Positions 34,455 to 39,236 of a stretch of DNA of 51,411 nt are shown here, piece by piece. The DNA comes from a virus, in the IMG/VR virus record IMGVR_UViG_3300008116_005907, positions 1 through 51,411 of that record; one strand, written 5' to 3'. Under the pieces are notes generated by a model that saw only the letters and a program-made list of their open reading frames with translations, ran no database searches and was not told the DNA's origin. A program made the position numbers and the translations under genes. Every line of letters starts with the position of its first letter. The first letter of the stretch is position 1.

Positions 34455-34799
34455 ATGAAAAACTACTAGATTAACAAATTAATCATCGTAACCAGAAAGG
34501 ACTTAGCACCAGGTTACCAAATTGCTCAAGCGAGTCACGCTTTAGCGCAATTCATGCTTGACTATCCTGATCAAGCTAATCAATGGAACAATAACTATCT
34601 TATCTGTTTGTCCGTTGAAAACGAAAATCAATTAAAAACTTTACTGGAAAAGATGTGTATGCATGACATACCCATATCTTATTTTCTCGAACCAGATCTT
34701 GGTAACGAGATGACAGCTATTGCTTTTCAAGGAAGTGAAAAGGCGAGTAAATTAACTTCGTCTATACCATTGGCATTAAAATCTTATAATAAACAATAA
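34455..34799 (+). CDS. Peptidyl-tRNA hydrolase 2-like protein with in-frame amber at codon 5
   Basis: From the ATG at 34455 the frame reads MKNY, then TAG (34467-34469), then INKLIIVTRKDLAPGYQIAQ and ASHALAQF. That is the conserved first strand and active-site region of PTH2 (KLIIVxRKDL, GxxxAQxxHA). The rest (YLICLSVENENQLKTLL, ISYFLEPDLGNEMTAIAF) completes the fold, 114 residues including the amber position. PTH2 releases peptides from peptidyl-tRNA. The core begins before any later ATG, and the first later ATG removes the catalytic region. So the protein needs TAG readthrough or an ATT start. A suppressor tRNA for TAG is encoded at 35740; Gln would give MKNYQINKL. Confidence 0.8.
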
Positions 34800-34809
34800 A
34801 TCAACGATT

Positions 34810-35067
34810 ATGAAGTAGATTACAAAAAAACCAGAAGAGATCGTGTTTCACTTTAATAAGAAACATCTCGAAACCCCAACAATCCCCATGTGGGTTGTGA
34901 AGTGTCGTGGCGACACCTATTATGTTAACCATATTGATGTATCCCCTGGTGTGGGGTTCTCAACAAAGGAAACTCCTGATAACCCTCATACTAAAGGGAG
35001 TATAAAATTCAAGGCCAACTTGATGATTGAGGAACAAAATAACATAATTAACGCTAAAATTTATTAA
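34810..35067 (+). CDS. Small protein with in-frame amber at codon 3 (85 aa)
   Basis: From the ATG at 34810 the frame reads MK, TAG (34816-34818), ITKKPEEIVFHFNKKHLETP and onward, without another stop until 35067. The alternative start is a GTG at 34843, which would remove ten residues after the TAG. Reading TAG as Gln gives MKQITKKPEE, a normal N-terminus. Middle: IPMWVVKCRGDTYYVNHIDV, typical of a small beta-rich fold. The gene is 10 nt after the PTH2 gene and 2 nt before the next one, so the three form one operon. Function unknown. Confidence 0.72.
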
Positions 35068-35069
35068 AA

Positions 35070-35414
35070 ATGAAAAACACAAAACACAACCCAACAATGA
35101 TGATTAAATCAGCTTTCTCAAATAAACTTCACAAAATACTAGGTGAATGCATCGAACACAAACGCTATTCAAGAGAATGGTATGATTGTAAAAGAGTAAA
35201 AACCAAATTGACTGATGAGGATAAAATTAAACTTTTTGATGAGATCAAAACCATCTATGAAGAAACTTCTCAAGAACTGAGAAATTATTTTCAGGATAGA
35301 AATCTTAAGAAAAGAGTTGAAAAAGAACGAGTTAAGAGAGATTATACCCCAAAAAAGAAGACAAAAAAAGAGGATTATGAAAAAAATCTTCAAGAAAATT
35401 TGGATAGTAAATAA
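35070..35414 (+). CDS. Basic helical protein of unknown function (114 aa)
   Basis: Starts MKNTKHNPTMMIKSAFSNKL and is rich in Lys and Glu (about a third of residues). It carries an amphipathic helix region (IKLFDEIKTIYEETSQELRN) and a basic tail (KKRVEKERVKRDYTPKKKTK). A nucleic-acid- or ribosome-binding role would suit the composition, but there is no motif. Its end overlaps the -33 element of the tRNA-array promoter. Confidence 0.72.
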   Translation: MKNTKHNPTMMIKSAFSNKLHKILGECIEHKRYSREWYDCKRVKTKLTDEDKIKLFDEIKTIYEETSQELRNYFQDRNLKKRVEKERVKRDYTPKKKTKKEDYEKNLQENLDSK

Positions 35415-35430
35415 ATTTGTCCTAGTTTTG
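35399..35430 (+). promoter_or_regulatory. Host-type promoter of the tRNA array
   Basis: TTTG (35399-35402), 20 nt, TAGTTTTG (35423-35430), an exact match to the consensus, 29 nt before the first tRNA-like element. Confidence 0.82.
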
Positions 35431-35459
35431 TAGTCCAGTTGAGTTAAAGACTCAATGGA

Positions 35460-35598
35460 TGTTGTGTGACGAAATTGGTATACGTGCTGGTCAGTACCCA
35501 AAAGAGTGTAGAATGGGGGAAACTGGCGGACATACTACAGACACGAGTAGTAGGAGATTAGGTCTTTAAATCCATGTGGGTTCGAATCCCACCACAAC
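35460..35598 (+). ncRNA. Atypical tRNA-like RNA (139 nt) at head of the array
   Basis: The ends form a perfect 7-bp acceptor helix (TGTTGTG / CACAACA), and a perfect T arm (GTGGG TTCGAAT CCCAC) and a D arm (ACG, AAATTGGTATA, CGT) are present. Between D and T arms there are about 100 nt instead of ~30-45. No standard 5-bp plus 7-nt anticodon arm with U33 is visible. A pseudoknot can form (ACCC/GGGG with TGTAG/CTACA). Could be an intron-containing or degraded tRNA-Leu, or a tRNA-like regulatory RNA. Confidence 0.55.
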
Positions 35599-35612
35599 AG
35601 CGCACCAACATA

Positions 35613-35732
35613 AGGTTGGAACCTCAAGGCTACGTAGAGGATAATGGTTAACGTAGCAAATGGTTGGATGACCGAGAGAATAGGTAAAAATCCGCAAGAT
35701 TTTTTACGGTGGTTTGAATCCATCTCCAACCT
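35613..35732 (+). ncRNA. Pseudoknotted structured RNA element 1
   Basis: An outer 8-bp helix (AGGTTGGA 35613-35620 / TCCAACCT 35725-35732) encloses an H-type pseudoknot. Stem B is CCTC (35622-35625) with GAGG (35637-35640). Stem C is GCTACGT (35629-35635) with ACGTAGC (35651-35657). A second GGTTGGA at 35662 gives an alternative, Cys-like tRNA fold (loop CCGCAAG, T arm GGTGG TTTGAAT CCATC), so the two folds compete for TCCAACC. Same topology as elements at 36666 and 37674. Confidence 0.6.
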
Positions 35733-35739
35733 CTAAAAT

Positions 35740-35814
35740 GGCTCTATGGTGTAGCGGCAACATAGGAGACTCTAAATCTCACAGTCACGGGTTCGAACCC
35801 CGTTAGGGCCACCA
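35740..35814 (+). tRNA. Amber suppressor tRNA, anticodon CTA
   Basis: Full cloverleaf: acceptor GGCTCTA/TAGGGCC, D arm with GTGTAGCGGCAACAT, anticodon loop CTCTAAA with anticodon CTA (reads UAG), T arm ACGGG TTCGAAC CCCGT, discriminator A and an encoded CCA. The anticodon stem has one terminal G-A mismatch. The anticodon loop differs by one base from the tRNA-Trp loop at 36428 (CTCCAAA). The D arm resembles both that tRNA-Trp and the tRNA-Gln at 37440, and with tRNA-Gln and tRNA-Met it is among the few here with an encoded CCA. The inserted amino acid is unknown; Gln is my guess. Confidence 0.9.
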
Positions 35815-35848
35815 AAAAATAAAAAAAATAAAATTTTTTTGAAAAAAC

Positions 35849-35879
35849 TTGTTTTTTTCAGAAACTTTGCTTAATTTTG
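35849..35879 (+). promoter_or_regulatory. Host-type promoter inside the tRNA array
   Basis: TTG (35849-35851), 20 nt, TAATTTTG (35872-35879), upstream of the small ORF at 35905. Confidence 0.75.
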
Positions 35880-35904
35880 TACTAATTATAACAATAACAT
35901 AAAA

Positions 35905-36003
35905 ATGAAAAATATGAACCTTCATATCGCAGTGATTAAACCGATGGCAGTGTGCCAGTGGTATCCTCGTGCCGTATCAGGTTCAGACCAAGTATTTTCA
36001 TGA
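35905..36003 (+). CDS. Short ORF (32 aa) between promoter and terminator
   Basis: MKNMNLHIAVIKPMAVCQWY then PRAVSGSDQVFS-TGA. It is flanked by its own host-type promoter (26 nt upstream) and a strong terminator (38 nt downstream), so it forms an independent ~170-nt transcription unit. It uses codons such as CCG, CGT, TGC and CAG that are rare in neighbouring genes. It may be a translated micropeptide or a small RNA with a fortuitous frame. Confidence 0.45.
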   Translation: MKNMNLHIAVIKPMAVCQWYPRAVSGSDQVFS

Positions 36004-36041
36004 TGTTATAGAAATAAAACTAAAACTAAGAAAACACAAAG

Positions 36042-36072
36042 CCCTGAACCTACAAGTTCAGGGTTTTTTTTT
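36042..36072 (+). terminator. Rho-independent terminator
   Basis: CCCTGAAC / GTTCAGGG hairpin with a six-base loop and a T9 tract. Confidence 0.92.
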
Positions 36073-36105
36073 GTAGTTCTTTGACGTATTGGTAATTTTA
36101 AAAAT

Positions 36106-36180
36106 AGTGTAGTTGGCCAATTGGTAGGCCGCCTCATTTGGGATGAGGACATAGTGCAGGTTCGAGTCCTGTCTACGCTA
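36106..36180 (+). tRNA. tRNA-Pro, anticodon TGG
   Basis: Acceptor AGTGTAG/CTACGCT, anticodon stem CCTCA/TGAGG with loop TTTGGGA (TGG, G37 as usual for Pro), T arm GCAGG TTCGAGT CCTGT. No encoded CCA. A possible weak promoter (TTTG-N19-TAATTTTA) lies just upstream, after the terminator. Confidence 0.88.
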
Positions 36181-36187
36181 CTTAATT

Positions 36188-36263
36188 CAGGATATGGGGG
36201 AGTCAGGTCGTCCCTACCTGCCTTGGACGCAGGGGATCGCTGGTTCGAATCCAGCTATCCTGA
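36188..36263 (+). tRNA. tRNA, isotype uncertain (loop CTTGGAC)
   Basis: Acceptor CAGGATA/TATCCTG, anticodon stem CCTGC/GCAGG, T arm GCTGG TTCGAAT CCAGC. Standard numbering gives anticodon TGG, but A37 and the long D region are unlike tRNA-Pro; a one-base shift would read GGA (Ser), yet no long variable arm is present. Isotype left open. Confidence 0.75.
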
Positions 36264-36269
36264 CACAAT

Positions 36270-36343
36270 GTCTTCGTAGCTCAGTTGGTTAGAGCACCTC
36301 ACTTTTAATGAGGGAGTCACAGGTTCGAGTCCTGTCGGGGACA
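36270..36343 (+). tRNA. tRNA-Lys, anticodon TTT
   Basis: Acceptor GTCTTCG/CGGGGAC, D arm TAGCTCAGTTGGTTAGAGC, anticodon stem CCTCA/TGAGG with loop CTTTTAA, T arm ACAGG TTCGAGT CCTGT. Confidence 0.9.
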
Positions 36344-36348
36344 CAAAC

Positions 36349-36418
36349 GTATAAGTTGATCGTGGTGGTCGGTTGGTCTGCAAAACCAACGGTGTTGGTT
36401 CGATTCCAACCTTATACT
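36349..36418 (+). tRNA. tRNA-Cys, anticodon GCA
   Basis: Acceptor GTATAAG/CTTATAC, 6-bp anticodon stem GTTGGT/ACCAAC with loop CTGCAAA, T loop TTCGATT. Short, 70 nt. Confidence 0.87.
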
Positions 36419-36427
36419 CAAATATAC

Positions 36428-36498
36428 ACGGATATGGTGAAATGGTATCATAATGGTCTCCAAAACCACAGTTCAGGGTTCGAATCCTTGTATCCGTG
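36428..36498 (+). tRNA. tRNA-Trp, anticodon CCA
   Basis: Acceptor ACGGATA/TATCCGT, discriminator G as expected for Trp, anticodon loop CTCCAAA. One base (C35 to T) separates this loop from that of the suppressor tRNA at 35740. Confidence 0.9.
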
Positions 36499-36504
36499 CT
36501 AAAT

Positions 36505-36584
36505 GCCCTTGTAGGCGAATGGTATAGCCGCTGGTCTTAGAAACCAGAGCGAAAGCATTGCAGGTTCGAGTCCTGCCAGGGGTA
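36505..36584 (+). tRNA. tRNA-Leu, anticodon TAG
   Basis: Acceptor GCCCTTG/CAGGGGT (with G-U pairs), anticodon stem CTGGT/ACCAG with loop CTTAGAA, class II variable arm AGCGAAAGC, T arm GCAGG TTCGAGT CCTGC. Confidence 0.9.
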
Positions 36585-36589
36585 CACAT

Positions 36590-36662
36590 GCACCTTTAGC
36601 TCAGTTGGTAGAGCGCTGCCCTTACATGGCAGATGTCATAGGTTCGAGTCCTATAGGGTGTA
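36590..36662 (+). tRNA. tRNA-Val, anticodon TAC
   Basis: Acceptor GCACCTT/AGGGTGT, D arm TAGCTCAGTTGGTAGAGC, anticodon stem CTGCC/GGCAG with loop CTTACAT, T arm ATAGG TTCGAGT CCTAT. Confidence 0.9.
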
Positions 36663-36665
36663 CAA

Positions 36666-36803
36666 AGGTTGATTGGGGAATGATCACATCAATAGTTCGA
36701 GAGTGAATACTGACTGGTGTGATCGGAGTTTGCAGGTATTCACCTAAGTAATGCCGATCGTAAAAGAGGATGTCCACTGAACCATCTTCCTCTTTCCTAA
36801 CTT
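36666..36803 (+). ncRNA. Pseudoknotted structured RNA element 2
   Basis: Fills the 141-nt gap between tRNA-Val and tRNA-Tyr. Stem B is GATCACATCA (36682-36691) with TGGTGTGATC (36715-36724). Stem C is GTGAATAC (36703-36710) with GTATTCAC (36736-36743) and crosses stem B as an H-type pseudoknot. GATCGG (36721-36726) can also pair with CCGATC (36754-36759), giving a competing fold. A third hairpin pairs AAAGAGGA (36763-36770) with TCCTCTTT (36788-36795). A short outer helix AGGTT/AACTT closes it. Same order of helices as elements 1 and 3; function unknown. Confidence 0.65.
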
Positions 36804-36885
36804 GCCAGTATCGCATAGCGGCAATTGCAGCGGATTGTAAACCCGCTCTCATTCGAGTTCGGTGGTTCGAGTCCACCTGCTGGCA
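36804..36885 (+). tRNA. tRNA-Tyr, anticodon GTA
   Basis: Acceptor GCCAGTA/TGCTGGC, anticodon loop TTGTAAA with one A-C pair at the top of the stem, class II variable arm CTCATTCGAG, T arm GGTGG TTCGAGT CCACC. Confidence 0.88.
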
Positions 36886-36886
36886 C

Positions 36887-36893
36887 TATTTAT
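36887..36893 (+). promoter_or_regulatory. Late-type promoter motif TATTTAT
   Basis: TATTTAT begins 2 nt after the end of tRNA-Tyr and 4 nt before the ATG at 36898, so the protein gene within the array can be switched on late from its own leaderless start. Confidence 0.55.
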
Positions 36894-36897
36894 TAAT

Positions 36898-37359
36898 ATG
36901 AGGAAACTAATATTAATGATCGTAATGGTTTTATCCACAACGATTTGTAAATCACAAATTGTGATAGATAAAGCTGGGGATGGTTGGGATCTAAGAGCTG
37001 ATAGCGCTTTGGTGATTATTAAGCAAACAGATACCACCGCATATAAACTCGTATTACGAGTTTGTAATAAAATAACTTTTTGGTCTGGGAACTACTCAAC
37101 AAACGAGGGTTCTAAAGATACAAAAGGAAGTATAATAATATCATCGACAGATGCTAGGGCTAAATCCTTAAACAATCTAGCGGCTGTTATTGTGCACGAA
37201 TCTTTACACCTTTATCTTAGATATAGGGGTGTTCAAGAATCACCAAGAGAAGAAATACTCTGTTACTCATATGAGTATGACTTCTTAAGGAAAATACCAA
37301 ATGTTGAACAATATCTGTTAGACCATTGTCTAAGACAGATAAACCTTCGACAAAATTAA
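36898..37359 (+). CDS. Secreted zincin-like metalloprotease candidate in the tRNA array
   Basis: A 153-residue protein with signal peptide MRKLILMIVMVLSTTICKSQ. I use the ATG at 36898 because a longer frame runs back into tRNA-Tyr. The mature part is a short two-lobe fold with HExxH at H100-E101-S-L-H104 (AAVIVHESLHLYLRYRG). The third ligand could be one of the Glu in SPREEILCYSYEYDFL. This is the arrangement of minimal zincins. It is encoded between tRNA-Tyr and tRNA-Ala, separately from other exported proteins, and would act in the periplasm or outside the cell. Target unknown; catalytic activity is inferred from HExxH only. Confidence 0.72.
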   Translation: MRKLILMIVMVLSTTICKSQIVIDKAGDGWDLRADSALVIIKQTDTTAYKLVLRVCNKITFWSGNYSTNEGSKDTKGSIIISSTDARAKSLNNLAAVIVHESLHLYLRYRGVQESPREEILCYSYEYDFLRKIPNVEQYLLDHCLRQINLRQN

Positions 37360-37360
37360 T

Positions 37361-37433
37361 GGGGTTATAGCTCAATTGGCTGAGCGCTTCCCTTGCAAGG
37401 AAGAGGATGTGGGTTCGAGTCCCATTAGCTCCA
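37361..37433 (+). tRNA. tRNA-Ala, anticodon TGC
   Basis: Starts 1 nt after the metalloprotease stop. Acceptor GGGGTTA/TAGCTCC, anticodon stem CTTCC/GGAAG with loop CTTGCAA. Confidence 0.9.
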
Positions 37434-37439
37434 CTATAT

Positions 37440-37513
37440 TGTCCTTTGGTGTAATGGCAGCACATCTGGTTTTGAGCCAGAGAATTCAGGTTCGAGTCCT
37501 GAAGGGACAACCA
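37440..37513 (+). tRNA. tRNA-Gln, anticodon TTG
   Basis: Acceptor TGTCCTT/AGGGACA with U1-A72 as in bacterial tRNA-Gln, D arm GGTGTAATGGCAGCAC, anticodon stem TCTGG/CCAGA with loop TTTTGAG, encoded CCA. Its D arm resembles the suppressor tRNA at 35740. Confidence 0.9.
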
Positions 37514-37516
37514 AAT

Positions 37517-37591
37517 GGCGAGATAGCTCAGAGGAAGAGCATTCGGCTCATATCCGAAAGGTCGGGATTTCGAAATTCCCTCTCGCTACCA
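37517..37591 (+). tRNA. tRNA with anticodon CAT (Met or Ile2)
   Basis: Acceptor GGCGAGA/TCTCGCT, anticodon stem TTCGG/CCGAA with loop CTCATAT, encoded CCA. No initiator signature (three G-C pairs) is visible, so elongator Met or lysidine-modified Ile2. Confidence 0.87.
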
Positions 37592-37596
37592 TACAT

Positions 37597-37670
37597 GGTG
37601 TCTGTAGCTCAATCGGGAGAGCACTTGATTGTGATTCAAGAGGTAGTGGGATCGAAACCCACCAGTCACC
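37597..37670 (+). tRNA. tRNA-His, anticodon GTG
   Basis: Anticodon stem CTTGA/TCAAG with loop TTGTGAT. The extra G at -1 pairs with C73, the His identity feature. One T-T mismatch in the acceptor. Confidence 0.88.
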
Positions 37671-37673
37671 CAA

Positions 37674-37788
37674 AATAGGTTACCCCGTTTGTTCCGTCAG
37701 GGGTTATAAAATAGATATCAGTTAACGGAACCCATGATGGAGACCCTGCCAAGAAAGTGGGTGAAAGATATTGTAACAATGACCTATT
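37674..37788 (+). ncRNA. Pseudoknotted structured RNA element 3
   Basis: Fills the gap between tRNA-His and tRNA-Arg. Outer helix AATAGGT (37674-37680) with ACCTATT (37782-37788). Inside, ACCCC (37682-37686) pairs with GGGGT (37700-37704), and GTTCCGT (37691-37697), lying in that loop, pairs with ACGGAAC (37725-37731), a textbook H-type pseudoknot. A further hairpin (GACCC/GGGTG-type) may lie at ~37742-37762. Same topology as elements 1 and 2 but different sequence. Confidence 0.68.
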
Positions 37789-37792
37789 ATTT

Positions 37793-37866
37793 GCCTTCAT
37801 AGCTCAATGGATTAGAGCGTTTCGCTACGAACGAAAAGGTTGGGAGTTCGAGTCTCTCTGAAGGTA
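37793..37866 (+). tRNA. tRNA-Arg, anticodon ACG
   Basis: Acceptor GCCTTCA/TGAAGGT, anticodon stem TTTCG/CGAAA with loop CTACGAA, T arm GGGAG TTCGAGT CTCTC. Confidence 0.9.
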
Positions 37867-37926
37867 CAATAAACCTGTTTTTGTAACGATAAACCAAACA
37901 AGTTTATTGAGCAAAATCTAATTTAT

Positions 37927-38000
37927 CGTCCTGTAGCTCAGTTGGTTAGAGCGTCTGCCTGATACGCAGAAGGCCGCTGGTTCGAGTCCAGCTAGGACGA
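37927..38000 (+). tRNA. tRNA-Ile, anticodon GAT
   Basis: Acceptor CGTCCTG/TAGGACG, anticodon stem TCTGC/GCAGA with loop CTGATAC, T arm GCTGG TTCGAGT CCAGC. The 60 nt before it contain only an AT-rich hairpin (ATAAAC/GTTTAT). Confidence 0.9.
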
Positions 38001-38046
38001 CTCAATATTTTAATTACCAGTACTGTCTTTTTTTCGTTTATAAAAG

Positions 38047-38053
38047 TATTTAT
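38047..38053 (+). promoter_or_regulatory. Late-type promoter motif TATTTAT
   Basis: GTATTTATAA, 13 nt upstream of the ATG at 38067. Confidence 0.6.
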
Positions 38054-38066
38054 AATAAAAGCTTTT

Positions 38067-38957
38067 ATGAAAAAAATTACCTTAAACGAAGAACTTACCA
38101 GAATGCAAGAAATGATGGGTGTTAAGCATACTAGCCCAAGTGGTAAGGTTACAAATATGTCACCAGAAGATGATGACTATGAAATTAATTATGGTAAAGA
38201 TGCCATAAAAGAACTTTCTCCTTCAGACATAGTTGGTTCAATGAGAGAAGAAGAGACTGATGAAAATACGGAAGTCCTTAATAAATTCAAAGACCAATAC
38301 GGAGACAAAAAAGGTGAAAAAATTTATTACGCAACTGCTAATAGTCAGGATAGAGATCCAGAAACTTTTGAAAAGAATGAAGAGTCTGCAATTGGTGGAT
38401 GGGATCTTGCTATGGAAGAAGACGCTAGAGTTGATTCTGATAATAGGGTTGATTATCTTGCAAATGCGTTAGAACATATTTGGAATATGGGTAGTGGTAA
38501 AAATGATATTGATTTCAAATCAGTCGCCCAATCACTTTGTGATGATATGTTCGGAGAACCAGAAGAAAATACAGATGAAATTCCAGGTTTTGAGGGTACC
38601 AAAGACGCTTTAGATGATTTAAGTATCAGAGAAGAAGAAAAATCTTTCATGGAAACAAGAGGTGGTGCAGAAGGTCCAGTTTATGAAAATGAAGAAATGG
38701 GTGAGGGTAAAAAATTTCAACAAGAAACGTATTTTGAAACACAAGCTGGTGCTTTAGAATCGGCTAAAGAATACGCAGCTCAAAAAGGCTATGTTGCTAA
38801 CTTTGAAAGTATAACACCACAACATGTTGCTTATGGTCAAACCGTTAGTTACAGCGTTGAATTAATGAAGGATGGTATGCCAGTTAAAAAAATGTTACAG
38901 ATATCTTTATATAGAATGGAATCTGGTAGGTATGAGCTAACGAATTATATTAACTAA
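38067..38957 (+). CDS. Virion-type acidic protein with MMG leader peptide
   Basis: A 296-residue acidic protein beginning MKKITLNEELTRMQEMMGVK, one of the set with the shared leader (here the end is GVK instead of GLNE). The middle is acidic (EYETEDED-like composition, NFDIDFKSVAQSLCDDMFGE-type helix). The last ~75 residues form a small beta-rich domain (AYGQTVSYSVELMKD, KKMLQISLYRMESGRYELT). No recognised family. First gene of an operon with the membrane protein, laminin-G protein and the next leader-bearing gene; spacing 1-11 nt. Confidence 0.78.
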   Translation: MKKITLNEELTRMQEMMGVKHTSPSGKVTNMSPEDDDYEINYGKDAIKELSPSDIVGSMREEETDENTEVLNKFKDQYGDKKGEKIYYATANSQDRDPETFEKNEESAIGGWDLAMEEDARVDSDNRVDYLANALEHIWNMGSGKNDIDFKSVAQSLCDDMFGEPEENTDEIPGFEGTKDALDDLSIREEEKSFMETRGGAEGPVYENEEMGEGKKFQQETYFETQAGALESAKEYAAQKGYVANFESITPQHVAYGQTVSYSVELMKDGMPVKKMLQISLYRMESGRYELTNYIN

Positions 38958-38958
38958 A

Positions 38959-39225
38959 ATGAAAGAGTTTATCCGTTTATACATAATACCCTTTTTGGTT
39001 TTGATGATATTCCAATGCGGCTTTGTATACGGTATTTTAGCCCTTACTATCGGTAAAGTAAATCCGTTAGATTGGCACCCAGTAATTTACACCTTATTTT
39101 TTGAGTTTGTTTTACTAATAAGTTATACAAGTTATAGGGCTTTAAGCGATGACGATAAATTTTTTGATATAGAAAGTACTTATTTTAATTATAAACACGA
39201 AGAAGAAAATAAAAACAACAATTAA
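38959..39225 (+). CDS. Two-TM membrane protein (88 aa), holin candidate
   Basis: Hydrophobic segments at about 8-30 (LYIIPFLVLMIFQCGFVYGI) and 43-60 (VIYTLFFEFVLLISYTSY), then an acidic, Asn-rich cytosolic tail (HEEENKNNN). Size and topology fit a class II holin, though it is 15 kb from the endolysin. Starts 1 nt after the preceding stop. Confidence 0.7.
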   Translation: MKEFIRLYIIPFLVLMIFQCGFVYGILALTIGKVNPLDWHPVIYTLFFEFVLLISYTSYRALSDDDKFFDIESTYFNYKHEEENKNNN

Positions 39226-39236
39226 ATAAAACAACA

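Noticed and set aside
34470-34799. PTH2 translated from the ATT codon just after the TAG
   Set aside because: Possible but not preferred: ATT starts are rare, there is a well-placed ATG and a promoter before it, and the neighbouring gene shows the same ATG-TAG layout. Left as the main alternative to suppression.
35662-35732. A second tRNA-Cys (GCA)
   Set aside because: Acceptor, T arm and a GCA-containing loop can be drawn, but position 33 is C, the D loop lacks GG, and the acceptor 3' strand pairs better with 35613-35620. A normal tRNA-Cys exists at 36349. Kept only as an alternative fold of RNA element 1.
36308-37678. Several 60-100 codon frames across the tRNA array
   Set aside because: They run through tRNA genes and known structured gaps in unrelated frames and have no promoters; they are by-products of stop-poor tRNA sequence.
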